A DNA stretch of 19,071 nt from JBCAWW01 sp039024315 (lineage in GTDB: Bacteria > Bacteroidota > Bacteroidia > J057): positions 1 through 19,071 of the forward strand of contig JBCCQN010000159.1 in assembly GCA_039024315.1 (NCBI GenBank), given 5' to 3'. Below, in pieces: positions 1 through 7,968 of the stretch. Position 1 is the stretch's first letter. Each line of letters starts with the position of its first letter. The position numbers and the translations under genes were made by a program. The notes below the pieces were generated by a model. The model was not told where the DNA came from. It did no database searches and saw nothing but the letters and a program-made list of their open reading frames with translations.

Positions 1-1020
1 ATGGTTGCCGGTATCAAAGAAGTGAAGGAAGTAAAGGTAGGAGATACCATTACTTTGAAAGAGAATCCTGCTTCTGAGGCAGTAGAAGGCTTCCAAGAAG
101 TAAAACCAATGGTTTTTGCGGGTATTTATCCTGTAATCACCGAAGAGTTTGAAAACCTACGCGACTCTCTCGAAAAACTCCAACTCAACGATGCTTCCCT
201 CGTTTTCCAAGCGGAAACCTCTGCTGCCCTAGGCTATGGCTTTAGAGCCGGTTTCTTGGGCATGCTTCATATGGAGATTATTCAAGAGCGTCTGGAGCGT
301 GAGTTTAACATGACCGTTATCACTACTGTACCCAACGTTGGTTTTAAAGCGATGCTAACAGACGATACAGAAGTGCCTATCAATAGTCCTTCTGAGCTGC
401 CAGTAGCCACTAGGATCAAGGATCTATATGAACCCTTCATTCGTGCTCAGATCATTACTAAAGTCGATTTTATTGGCCGGGTGATGGAGCTTTGCATTGA
501 GAAGCGAGGTAATTTTATCAACCAAGTTTATCTCACTACCGACCGTGTCGAACTCACCTTCGAGTTGCCTTTGGCCGAGGTAGTATTTGACTTTTTTGAT
601 AAGCTGAAGACCATCTCTCGTGGTTATGCTTCCTTTGACTATGAGTTGATTGGTTTCCAAGCCTCAAAACTGGTGAAACTGGATATCATGCTCAATGGTG
701 ATGTAGTGGATGCACTAAGCGCCTTGATCCACCGTGATAAGGCCTATGAGTGGGGTAAGAAGATTTGTCAAAAGCTCAAGGAGCTTATTCCACGTCAGCA
801 ATATGAGGTAGCTATACAGGCGGCTATCGGTACCAAGGTCATTGCCCGGGAGACCGTCAAAGCGATGCGCAAAGATGTGACCGCAAAGTGTTACGGTGGT
901 GATATTACACGTAAGCGCAAGCTTCTTGAAAAGCAAAAAGCCGGTAAAAAGCGCATGCGCCAAGTCGGTAGCATCGAGGTGCCACAGAGCGCCTTCCATG
1001 CCGTTTTGAAGCTTGATTAA
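1..1020 (+). CDS. lepA: Elongation factor 4 (LepA), C-terminal part, 5' end cut by window
   Basis: Translational GTPase that binds the ribosome and acts in back-translocation or initiation/assembly quality control. Only the last 339 residues are present, from the end of domain II to the stop. Seen here: the VAGIKEV...VGDTIT stretch, the LepA-specific run with AALGYGFRAGFLGMLHMEI, and the lysine/arginine-rich C-terminal domain containing CYGGDITRKRKLLEKQKAGK, ending in HAVLKLD. These are characteristic of LepA and differ from EF-G. The GTPase domain lies upstream of the window, so the first ATG is an internal methionine and not a start. The stop codon overlaps the stop of the convergent NfeD-like gene by a few bases. 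No frameshift is visible. Identification is close to certain. Confidence 0.97.
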   Translation: MVAGIKEVKEVKVGDTITLKENPASEAVEGFQEVKPMVFAGIYPVITEEFENLRDSLEKLQLNDASLVFQAETSAALGYGFRAGFLGMLHMEIIQERLEREFNMTVITTVPNVGFKAMLTDDTEVPINSPSELPVATRIKDLYEPFIRAQIITKVDFIGRVMELCIEKRGNFINQVYLTTDRVELTFELPLAEVVFDFFDKLKTISRGYASFDYELIGFQASKLVKLDIMLNGDVVDALSALIHRDKAYEWGKKICQKLKELIPRQQYEVAIQAAIGTKVIARETVKAMRKDVTAKCYGGDITRKRKLLEKQKAGKKRMRQVGSIEVPQSAFHAVLKLD

Positions 1021-1292
1021 ACCGTTTCCTCTACCAAATAGGCAAAGTTTTCACGGCCGACTATTCGTACGTGAGTACCTCTACGTATAAAAACGTAGTG
1101 TCTGCTGCGAGCTTCGTAACGGCGGCCGGCCACTTCCACGTAGCCATATACACTCAAGTCAGTCAAGGCAGTACCTTTTTTATGCATTAAGGACTTACGT
1201 TTTTGGTCGTCAGCGACCAAAGTTTCGGCCAATTTCCGTTTTTGACGGAAATGACTTTGCAGTCTTTTCAGACGTTTGAGCAAGAACATCAT
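1017..1292 (-). CDS. Small NfeD C-terminal (OB-fold)-like protein
   Basis: A 91-residue protein. Residues about 38-91 carry the pattern of the NfeD C-terminal OB-fold: GTALTDLSVYGYVEVAGRRYEARS, then a basic RRGTHVRIVGRENFAYLVEE segment. In classical NfeD proteins this soluble domain follows membrane helices and is linked to membrane-protein quality control with SPFH/stomatin partners. Here there is no membrane segment; residues 1-35 are instead a basic, probably helical stretch. An in-frame stop lies four codons upstream of the tandem ATG ATG, so the gene is not simply a tail of a longer visible ORF. No stomatin-like gene is adjacent. The fold call comes from sequence pattern; the function is unknown. 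Confidence 0.7.
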   Translation of the reverse strand: MMFLLKRLKRLQSHFRQKRKLAETLVADDQKRKSLMHKKGTALTDLSVYGYVEVAGRRYEARSRHYVFIRRGTHVRIVGRENFAYLVEETV

Positions 1293-1761
1293 GTTTCTGG
1301 CTTAGAGAGATTAAAAAATCTGTACAAGCATAAACGCAGGAAACACCGATAATCAGGCGTTTCGGGTTCAGTAGTTGGGGCCGCCTAGGGGCGGAATTGC
1401 TTGCTCTCTCCCACAGTGATAAGACGGAAAAGCGCAGGAAAGGTTGGAATAAATCCTTGACAATCATCTCTTGATTGCCGATCCCCCTTAGGGTTCTAGC
1501 TGCTTTTTTAGCCTGCTATCTTTAGGTGATATAATGGTAGGTTTTGTCTCTCCCAATGAGGTAATCCGATGAAATAAGGACTCAGAAAGACCTTAAAGTT
1601 CGTTATGAAGGACTTTTATCAGGGCAATTGAGTTGCTGATGCCCCTAAGTCTGCTTAGCTTCATTAAATATTTGGCTTTATAGTTTGGCAGTAAGAATGG
1701 ACTATATTTTATAGCTTAAATAGCCGTATTTCGATACGAATAAAGATAGAACCGAACGACA
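1293..1761. other. Gene-free stretch with several small hairpins
   Basis: About 470 bases with no credible ORF, lying between two divergently transcribed genes and so expected to hold both promoters. Visible structure: CCGCC-TAGG-GGCGG (1381-1394), CAATCA-TCTCT-TGATTG (1461-1477), GGGCA...TGCCC (1622-1644) and CTAAG-TCTG-CTTAG (1645-1658); the last two sit side by side in the probable ppk2 leader. TATCTTTA at 1517-1524 and TATATTTT at 1703-1710 resemble the Bacteroidota -7 element TAnnTTTG, but neither has a -33 box at good spacing, so no promoter is called. Confidence 0.5.
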
Positions 1762-2610
1762 ATGACTTTTACGCGCGCGCAATTATTGGAGGCGAAAACT
1801 AGGGAGGACCTAATCGCGATTGCCAAGAAAAATGGGATTCCTGTCAAAAAGATCCTGAAGAAAATCAAATATGAGGTAGAACTCGCGAAGCTCCAATCTG
1901 AGTTTGTTGACCTGCAAAAATGGATTGCAGAAAACAAAATGAGGGTAGCTATCATATTTGAAGGTCGTGATGCCGCCGGCAAAGGAGGTTCTATAAAAAG
2001 GTTTAAAGAGCATCTCAACCCTCGTACTTCGAGAGTGGTGGCTTTGACCAAGCCTACAGAAGTAGAAAAAGGACAATGGTATTTTCGTCGCTACATCAAT
2101 GTACTTCCCAATCCGGGAGAAATCGTCTTTTTTGATCGATCTTGGTACAATCGTGCAGTGGTAGAACCGGTGATGGACTTTTGCTCCAAAAAGCAGTATG
2201 AAAAATTCATGGTACAAGTACCTGAGTTTGAACACTTACTCTATGAAGACAACCTCAAGATCATCAAATTTTGGTTTTCAATCTCTAAAGAGGAGCAAAA
2301 AAAACGTTTTGACTCTCGTCTCAATAATCCCTTAAAGCGCTGGAAGTTTAGCCCCGTGGATATGAAAGGTCAAGAGCTTTGGGACGACTACACCTACTAC
2401 AAAGAGCAAATGTTCAGTAAAACTCACACCAATTTTAGCCCTTGGATCATCGTCAAAACCAATAATAAAAAAGAGGCTAGGCTCGAAAGTATGCGCTATG
2501 TCCTTTCCCAATTTGAATATGATGGCAAGGGGAAATCTAATATTTCCCTTCTTCCTGATCCTAATGTGATCATGAGGTACCACCGAAGCGTAGTGCAAAT
2601 CGATATCTAA
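1762..2610 (+). CDS. ppk2: Polyphosphate kinase 2 family protein, first copy
   Basis: Transfers phosphate between inorganic polyphosphate and nucleotides (typically polyP plus NDP or NMP to NTP or NDP). The 282-residue protein has a helical N-terminal part, then the PPK2 P-loop domain: Walker A GRDAAGKGG at residues 68-76 after IIFE, a lid lead-in around GQWYFRRYINVLPNPGE, Walker B VFFDRSWYNRAVVEPV from residue 122, and the lid helix region NPLKRWKFSPVDMKGQELWDDY near 189-210. Length is normal for a one-domain PPK2. The next gene is a paralogue on the same strand 7 bases downstream, so they are probably co-transcribed. The two copies share the core but differ at both ends; this one has a C-terminal extension of about 25 residues. 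Nucleotide preference cannot be settled by eye. Confidence 0.93.
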   Translation: MTFTRAQLLEAKTREDLIAIAKKNGIPVKKILKKIKYEVELAKLQSEFVDLQKWIAENKMRVAIIFEGRDAAGKGGSIKRFKEHLNPRTSRVVALTKPTEVEKGQWYFRRYINVLPNPGEIVFFDRSWYNRAVVEPVMDFCSKKQYEKFMVQVPEFEHLLYEDNLKIIKFWFSISKEEQKKRFDSRLNNPLKRWKFSPVDMKGQELWDDYTYYKEQMFSKTHTNFSPWIIVKTNNKKEARLESMRYVLSQFEYDGKGKSNISLLPDPNVIMRYHRSVVQIDI

Positions 2611-2617
2611 GAGAATT

Positions 2618-3391
2618 ATGAGTGATCTAAAATTGACTGAAGAAGATATTGCCTTGCTCAACTCTAATGTAGGGCTGCATTCGCTTCTTAAGAATAAAAG
2701 AATCAACCTTAGCAAGGCACTTGAAGAGGTGCGTTACCTCGAAGAGTTGAAAAAACGTCAGGAGGAGCTAATAAAACTGCAAAATTGGGTCATCCAAAAT
2801 GATAAAAGGGTAGTCATAATCTTCGAAGGTAGAGATGCTGCCGGCAAGGGAGGGGCCATCAGACGGATAACCGAATATATCAATCCACGGCATTTTCGCA
2901 TCGTTGCCTTGGATGTGCCTTCAGAGGACGAACAGAAGCAATGGTTTTTCCAGCGCTATGTAAATCAATTACCCAAACCAGGTGAAATTGTATTCTTTGA
3001 TAGGAGTTGGTACAACAGGGCGGTAGTCGAGCCTGTAAATGGCTTCTGCACCGAAGAAGAATACCAGACCTTCATGGCACATGTCAATGATTTTGAAAAA
3101 ATGCTCATCCAATCAGGTTGCCATCTGATGAAATTTTACTTTTCTATCAATAAAGCCGAACAAGCCAAGCGCTTTAACGAGATCAGAAACAACCCGATGA
3201 AGCGCTGGAAGATGACCAAAGTGGATGAAAGAGCTCAAGAATTATGGGACAACTATACAGTCTACAAAAAGCAAATGTTCAAAGTTACGGATACCCGTTT
3301 AGCGCCTTGGATCGTGATTAACGCCAATAAAAAACCCCAAGCTCGACTCAATGCAATTAAGCACGTATTGGAAAAAATCCCTTATGAATAG
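2618..3391 (+). CDS. ppk2: Polyphosphate kinase 2 family protein, second copy
   Basis: A second PPK2 of 257 residues directly after the first. Walker A GRDAAGKGG is at residues 71-79, Walker B FFDRSWYNRAVVEPV starts at residue 126, and the lid region NPMKRWKMTKVDERAQELWDNY is intact. All the P-loop kinase elements visible in the upstream copy are present, so it is probably active. The N-terminal about 45 residues differ strongly from the first copy, and the paired motif residues around the lid differ too (TKVDERAQELWDNY against SPVDMKGQELWDDY). This is compatible with different nucleotide preference or hetero-oligomer formation, which is inference. A hairpin with a T-run follows the stop, closing the unit. 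Confidence 0.93.
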   Translation: MSDLKLTEEDIALLNSNVGLHSLLKNKRINLSKALEEVRYLEELKKRQEELIKLQNWVIQNDKRVVIIFEGRDAAGKGGAIRRITEYINPRHFRIVALDVPSEDEQKQWFFQRYVNQLPKPGEIVFFDRSWYNRAVVEPVNGFCTEEEYQTFMAHVNDFEKMLIQSGCHLMKFYFSINKAEQAKRFNEIRNNPMKRWKMTKVDERAQELWDNYTVYKKQMFKVTDTRLAPWIVINANKKPQARLNAIKHVLEKIPYE

Positions 3392-3401
3392 CCATCACAA
3401 G

Positions 3402-3445
3402 GCCCTAAATCTAAGAGCAATAATACCTGTATTTAGGGCTTTTTG
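3402..3445 (+). terminator. Rho-independent terminator after the ppk2 pair
   Basis: A perfect 9-bp stem GCCCTAAAT / ATTTAGGGC (3402-3410 with 3431-3439), a 20-base loop, then CTTTTTG. It begins 11 bases after the second ppk2 stop. The loop is longer than usual, but stem plus T-run is convincing. Confidence 0.75.
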
Positions 3446-3541
3446 TCTAGCTGAAAACAGCTTCTTAGGCTAATCCCTCAATATTCTTAGCAAGCTCTTA
3501 GTTTTTCGCTATCTTTCTACTTCGAAAAAGCGAAAAGAACT

Positions 3542-5215
3542 ATGCCCGTAACTACTACTGACACCGCACTTAAGGTCTCCCTCGACTATTTTTACCAGTG
3601 GGAGGCCAGCAAACCTAATGAGGTATATCTCAAACAACCTTGGAAAGGGGAATGGACTGATTACACCTGGAAGGAGGTAGGCAATCAGGCCAGAAGAATG
3701 GCTTCTGCCCTTAAAGCAATGGATTTGCCCGCTGGCGCCAAAGTCGGCATGATCTCTAAAAACTGTGCCCATTGGGTGATTTGCGATATTGCTATAAAAA
3801 TGAGTGGATTGGTATCAGTCCCCTTTTATCCCAACCTTACCGGAGAACAATTGGCACAGCTGATGGAGCATAGCGAAGCAAAAGTGCTGTTTGTAGGGAA
3901 ATTGGATAGTGTTGATGCCGTCTATGAAGGCTGTCCTGAGGGGGTTAGATGCATCTCCTTTCCGATTAGCATCGATGAGAAATACGAAAAGTGGGATGAT
4001 ATCATCGCGGCTCATGAGCCAATGCAAGAAAATTACTCGCCTGATCCGCAGAGCCTTGAGACCATCACCTATACTTCGGGCACCACTGGTACGCCAAAAG
4101 GGGTGATGACTACTTTTTATACCAATTCTGTAGGGGTAAAGCCTTCGATGGCCGTTACGAAGATGGATGAGCTTACGGGAGTACGCTTCTTTTCATATCT
4201 ACCACTCAATCACGTAGCCGAACGGGCTTTGGTGGAATTAGGGAGTTTGGTGACTGGTGGAACCATCTACTTCGTTGAATCGCTAGATACTTTCGCCGAT
4301 AATCTTCGTACGGCTCAGCCTACGATCTTCCTAGCGGTACCTCGTATATGGACTAAGTTCCAAATGGGAATTTTGGAAAAGCTACCCCAAGAAAAACTAG
4401 AAACACTCCTCAAAATCCCCATTGTCTCAGGTTTTATCAAAAATAAGATCAAAAAAGGCTTAGGGCTCAATAAGCTAGAATGGGCAATCTCTGGGGCTGC
4501 ACCTATACCTGCCGCAACGATTGATTGGTTCAAGAAGATTGGCATTCGCATTAGCGAAGCCTATGGGATGACTGAAAATGCGGCCATCTGTACCATCAAT
4601 CCCCGCGAGAGGATTCGCATAGGGACAGTAGGTATTCCTTATCCTGGCTGTGAATTGAAAATAGATCCTGAGACTCAAGAGCTCCTAATGCGAGCGGAGT
4701 GGAATATGGATGGCTATTTCAAAAATCAAGAGATGACCGATAAGGTCTTGGTAGATGGCTGGCTGCATACTGGCGATATGGCCGAAAAAACTGACGAAGG
4801 CTACATCAAAATTACGGGTCGCGTCAAGGACATGTTCAAAACTGCTAAGGGAGAATATGTAATCCCAGTACCGATGGAGAAAATGTTCTTGTCTAATACG
4901 ATGATTGAGCAGGTCTGTGTGGTCGGCTATGGTGCCCCTCAACCTTTTGCGCTCGTTAATCTCTCCGAGAATGCCCGTCATATGGAGAAAGCCGAAGTAG
5001 AGGCTAGCTTGGCAGAGACCGCCGAAATGATCAATGATTCCGTAGCGGATTATGAGCGGATCAATCGTGTTGTCATTACTGCTGATACTTGGACCGTTGA
5101 AAGCGGACTACTCACGCCAACTCTCAAAGTTAAGCGTAACGTCCTCGATGCCAGCTACAAAGTCCGTATGGACCAATGGTATAACCAAGGCGAAGATATC
5201 GTCATCTGGGAATAA
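3542..5215 (+). CDS. AMP-dependent long-chain fatty acid--CoA ligase
   Basis: Activates fatty acids with ATP to acyl-AMP and then acyl-CoA (ANL superfamily). The 557-residue protein has the core motifs in order: P-loop TYTSGTTGTPKGV at 176-188, the LPLNHVAER segment near 220, SGAAPIP near 318, EAYGMTE at 339-345, WLHTGD at 407-412, the hinge TGRVKDMFKTAKGEY at 425-439, and a C-terminal TPTLKVKR carrying the catalytic lysine. The FadD/LACS-like spacing and the TPTLKVKR tail favour long- or medium-chain fatty acids over acetate; the true chain length is unknown. TATCTTTC (3510-3517), about 25 bases before the ATG, resembles the Bacteroidota -7 box, which would give a short leader. The downstream oxidoreductase starts 84 bases later on the same strand and may be co-transcribed. 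Confidence 0.93.
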   Translation: MPVTTTDTALKVSLDYFYQWEASKPNEVYLKQPWKGEWTDYTWKEVGNQARRMASALKAMDLPAGAKVGMISKNCAHWVICDIAIKMSGLVSVPFYPNLTGEQLAQLMEHSEAKVLFVGKLDSVDAVYEGCPEGVRCISFPISIDEKYEKWDDIIAAHEPMQENYSPDPQSLETITYTSGTTGTPKGVMTTFYTNSVGVKPSMAVTKMDELTGVRFFSYLPLNHVAERALVELGSLVTGGTIYFVESLDTFADNLRTAQPTIFLAVPRIWTKFQMGILEKLPQEKLETLLKIPIVSGFIKNKIKKGLGLNKLEWAISGAAPIPAATIDWFKKIGIRISEAYGMTENAAICTINPRERIRIGTVGIPYPGCELKIDPETQELLMRAEWNMDGYFKNQEMTDKVLVDGWLHTGDMAEKTDEGYIKITGRVKDMFKTAKGEYVIPVPMEKMFLSNTMIEQVCVVGYGAPQPFALVNLSENARHMEKAEVEASLAETAEMINDSVADYERINRVVITADTWTVESGLLTPTLKVKRNVLDASYKVRMDQWYNQGEDIVIWE

Positions 5216-5299
5216 ATCATCGCTCGAAGGGATACATTGTTGGAGTGCTGAAGAGAAAGGAAGTCATTCTTCTATCTGAAAAATGTAGCCCCCAGCAAA

Positions 5300-6352
5300 A
5301 TGAGAAACCCTACAAAACCCGCATTCACCCATTCAAAAAATCAAATACTCAACAAATTGAACAATAGACAATTTCTACTCGCTTCTCGTCCCAAAGGCTT
5401 TCCTGTGCGTGAAAACTGGGATTTCGTCCAATCTGATGTTCCTGAGCCTGGCGAAGGCGAGGTGCTCGTCCATACTCAGTATATTTCTCTAGATCCAGCT
5501 ATGAGAGGTTGGATGAATGATGCCCGGTCGTACATCCGTCCTGTTAACATCGGGGAGGTCATGCGAGCGGGTACCGCAGGGGTCGTAGTCAAGTCAAATG
5601 ACCCTAAGTACAAAGAAGGGGATTATGTTACCGGTAATGGAGGAGTCCAAGATTACTTCGTTGCTAAGGCCAAACACCTGATCAAAGTGGATCCTTCTTT
5701 GGTACCCTTGCCTACTTATCTTGGTACCCTCGGTATGCCTGGTATGACAGCCTATTTTGGGATATTGGAAGTAGGGGCGCTCAAAGATGGCGAAACAGTA
5801 GTGGTCTCCGGTGCCGCCGGGGCTGTTGGTAGTGTGGTAGGCCAGATTGCCAAGATCAAAGATTGTAAGGTTATTGGGATTGCTGGAGGACCAGATAAGT
5901 GTAAATATATCGTTGAGGAGCTTGGCTACGACGCTGCGATTGATTATAAAAGCGAGCATGTGCGCAAGGCGATTCGCAAGCATGCTCCTGAAGGGATTGA
6001 CGTTTACTTTGACAACGTTGGTGGCAGCATCCTAGAGGCCGCCTTGGCCAATCTCCGTATGCATGCTCGCATCCCAATATGTGGGGCAATCTCTCAATAC
6101 AATAATACCACCGCCATTGAAGGCCCGCGCAATTATCTATCACTGCTTGTCAATCGTGCGCGGATGGAAGGATTTGTGGTCTTTGACTACCAAGATCGCT
6201 ACATGCAGGCCGCCCAAGAGATGGCAGGATGGATGATGCAGGGTAAGCTAAAAAGCAAGGAAACGATCGTAGAAGGGATTGAGACCTTCCCTGATACCAT
6301 GCTACGGCTTTTTTCTGGTGAAAAACTGGGTAAACTAGTTTTGAAAGCTTAA
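5300..6352 (+). CDS. NADP-dependent MDR-family oxidoreductase (leukotriene-B4-dehydrogenase/CurA type)
   Basis: Zinc-independent medium-chain dehydrogenase/reductase, probably reducing the C=C bond of alpha,beta-unsaturated carbonyl compounds with NADPH. Seen: NRQFLLASRPKGFPVRENW at the N-terminus, YISLDPAMRGWMND near 61-74, PGMTAYFGILEVG near 147-159, the nucleotide loop VSGAAGAVGSVVGQIAK from residue 169, AGGPDKCKYI near 195-204 (the lysine is typical of NADPH preference), and FDNVGG at 237-242. No zinc-ligand cysteine cluster is present. Homologues usually begin just before NRQxLLASRP, so the ATG at 5300 gives about 20 extra residues; the TTG at 5357 is an alternative start. It follows the acyl-CoA ligase on the same strand, so a lipid-derived enal or enone substrate is plausible but unproven. 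Confidence 0.9.
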   Translation: MRNPTKPAFTHSKNQILNKLNNRQFLLASRPKGFPVRENWDFVQSDVPEPGEGEVLVHTQYISLDPAMRGWMNDARSYIRPVNIGEVMRAGTAGVVVKSNDPKYKEGDYVTGNGGVQDYFVAKAKHLIKVDPSLVPLPTYLGTLGMPGMTAYFGILEVGALKDGETVVVSGAAGAVGSVVGQIAKIKDCKVIGIAGGPDKCKYIVEELGYDAAIDYKSEHVRKAIRKHAPEGIDVYFDNVGGSILEAALANLRMHARIPICGAISQYNNTTAIEGPRNYLSLLVNRARMEGFVVFDYQDRYMQAAQEMAGWMMQGKLKSKETIVEGIETFPDTMLRLFSGEKLGKLVLKA

Positions 6353-6354
6353 AC

Positions 6355-6471
6355 ATGAAAGGCTATGGGCTCATATTTTTCTTTTTGCTTAGCTGGGGAG
6401 TTGGGCGTTCGGCGGAGCCGTACATCAGCTCCCTAGACTCAGCAAAGGTTGATACCATAGAGTACTATTAG
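6355..6471 (+). CDS. Possible 38-residue exported mini-protein or gene remnant
   Basis: ATG two bases after the oxidoreductase stop, read by me from the sequence: 38 codons, starting MKGYGLIFFFLLSWG and ending DSAKVDTIEYY. Residues 4-15 are strongly hydrophobic after one lysine, so it reads like a signal peptide followed by only about 20 residues. The stop overlaps the end of the convergent coiled-coil gene by 4 bases. It contains a copy of the dispersed 16-base word (6405-6420). It could be a real small exported peptide, the front of a gene truncated by rearrangement, or chance. No family is recognised. Confidence 0.35.
   Translation: MKGYGLIFFFLLSWGVGRSAEPYISSLDSAKVDTIEYY
6405..6420. repeat. 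Dispersed 16-base word, copy in mini-ORF
   Basis: GCGTTCGGCGGAGCCG, one base different from the form at 9181 and 12180. Here it is read as part of G-R-S-A-E-P. Confidence 0.6.
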
Positions 6472-7575
6472 CGAGAAAGTTTCTGTCTATCTTCCTCTAT
6501 CCAACTTTCTAGCTTGTCTATCGATGACTCAATGTCATGGATTTTGTCTTCGAATTCACTGAGCCAGCCATAGGCTTTGGCTTTCCAGTTCTCGCTATTT
6601 GAATCGTAGATCTTTGATTGAAGATCATCACGCTTATTTTTGAATCTATATAAAGCGTCTTTTGCCTTAGATAGCTTAGCTTGGTTCTTCTCAAGATTGG
6701 CTTCTACTTTTTCCCTGAATTGACTTTGACGGGCTTGAGTGTATTCTCTATATCTGCCCCAGAAAACGTCATGTGATGCTCTTACTTTTTGTATTTTGTT
6801 AAATACTTCGGATTTGTGATCTCGGAACATTTCATTTTTTACACTGGAAAACTCTTGACTCAGTTCCTTCAACCTACTCGCGCGCCACTTCATATCCTCT
6901 TTATCTACCTTACCTGCACCGGCGGTCAGGGTACTCCAAGTTTTGTCGGCCCATTCATTGTACTGTATCAAATCCAGTTCTGTCATCAAATGATCTCTAT
7001 GCTTGTTTGACGTCCGATCTTTCTCCCTACGGATTTTATCGCGTCCTTCCTTAAGGATTTGCCAGAAGCGATCGTGGGATTCGCGAACTTCTCTGATTTT
7101 TCCGTAAACCCGATCATTGTCAGATTTACTCATTTGTCTATTGAAAGCTTTTAGGCGCTGCGTTATTTCCTTGAGCTCCTTACTTTTACTTTTCATCATA
7201 TCTGGGGTAGTTTCCGCTAAACCAAATGATGCGGTACTAACAATTGCTTCCACAGAAGTACTCCAATAGAGCGGCTCTATTTCTCGGAGAAACTTATCCG
7301 CAATTTTTGTTTGAGGAATTAGCAGCTTTTAAACTCTTTTGTTCTTCAAAAACTTGGTTTCTTACTTCCGCATAATGATTCCAAGCTTGCTCTCTATCTG
7401 CTTTTGTGGCATAGCGAACGGATTTGAAAGCCGCGCTAATTTCTTTGATTAGTTCATGCATCTGGTGCCACTCGCTTTCATCATAATGTGTCCCGAATAA
7501 AGAATTGCGATTTCTCTTTAGCGATGACTCCAACTGATTGATCATACGATCAAGTTGACTTGATTCAAAAGACAT
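6468..7575 (-). pseudogene. Coiled-coil protein with DUF349-like repeats, split by one-base frameshift
   Basis: Two minus-strand frames, 7294-7575 (93 codons) and 6468-7253 (GTG start), read as one protein of about 368 residues if one base is removed from the run of five T's at 7304-7308. The second frame stays open upstream of its GTG through KIADKFLREIEPLYWSTSV, and the joined protein shows three repeats about 90-100 residues long: KEISAAF...HYAEVRNQVF, KEITQRL...KIREVRESHDRFW and KELSQEF...KIQKVRASHDVFW. The second and third also align across the preceding linker, which supports the fusion. The repeats resemble DUF349 (charged helices with a conserved aromatic) and the C-terminus is a coiled coil. 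No signal peptide or membrane segment, so probably cytoplasmic. The break may be a real pseudogene mutation, a phase-variable tract, or a sequencing error; function unknown. Confidence 0.65.
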
Positions 7576-7968
7576 GATAAACGATTTATTGATAGACTTA
7601 TATTCTATCCTACGAGATTATTGGGAGAGTGGAAGTAAATATTTGAAAAAACTTTTATTCTCTTTGGCTCTGATAAAATCAAATAATGCCTCTAGAACCC
7701 AATCGCCATGGCAACTATCCAAGGACTACTTCCTGTTGTGAGATTTAAGCTGCTCAAATAGGTTTGGAGTATATTGAATTGACAATAAATTGGGTTTTCT
7801 CTTTATGCTCTAAGAGCCTTTTTCGGCAAAAGCGCAGTTCTAAAAGTGAAAACTTTTCGGCTTATACGTTTAGCGAAATCGTTATCGGAAAAGATTCTCT
7901 ATCAGAGAGTTAGGATAATATTTGGAAAATTATATATTCGTAAGGCCAACAAAAAGGACTACTTGTCA
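7576..7968. other. Divergent intergenic region upstream of sucrose phosphorylase
   Basis: About 390 A+T-rich bases between the minus-strand coiled-coil gene and the plus-strand sucrose phosphorylase, expected to contain both promoters. A GTG-started extension of the phosphorylase frame (from 7846) covers the last 120 bases but matches nothing in the family and is not taken as coding. Visible: a small hairpin TCTCT-ATC-AGAGA (7896-7908) and an AAAAAGGA stretch about 10 bases before the chosen ATG that could serve as ribosome binding site. No clear promoter and no RNA gene seen. Confidence 0.45.

Noticed and set aside
424..999. Minus-strand open frames opposite lepA
   Set aside because: They lie entirely opposite a well-conserved coding region and their translations match no family; shadow frames.
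1210..1467. 85-codon minus-strand open frame overlapping the NfeD-like gene
   Set aside because: Overlaps a better-supported gene in another frame, and its composition is unlike the neighbouring proteins; no recognisable motif.
1684..1710. TTTG ... TATATTTT as a Bacteroidota promoter for ppk2
   Set aside because: The spacing between the boxes is about 15 bases, shorter than the usual about 19, and the -7 box is imperfect.
7846..7968. GTG-started N-terminal extension of sucrose phosphorylase (41 residues)
   Set aside because: The family begins at the MKNQVQL position, a possible ribosome binding site precedes ATG 7969, and the extra residues are basic and match nothing.
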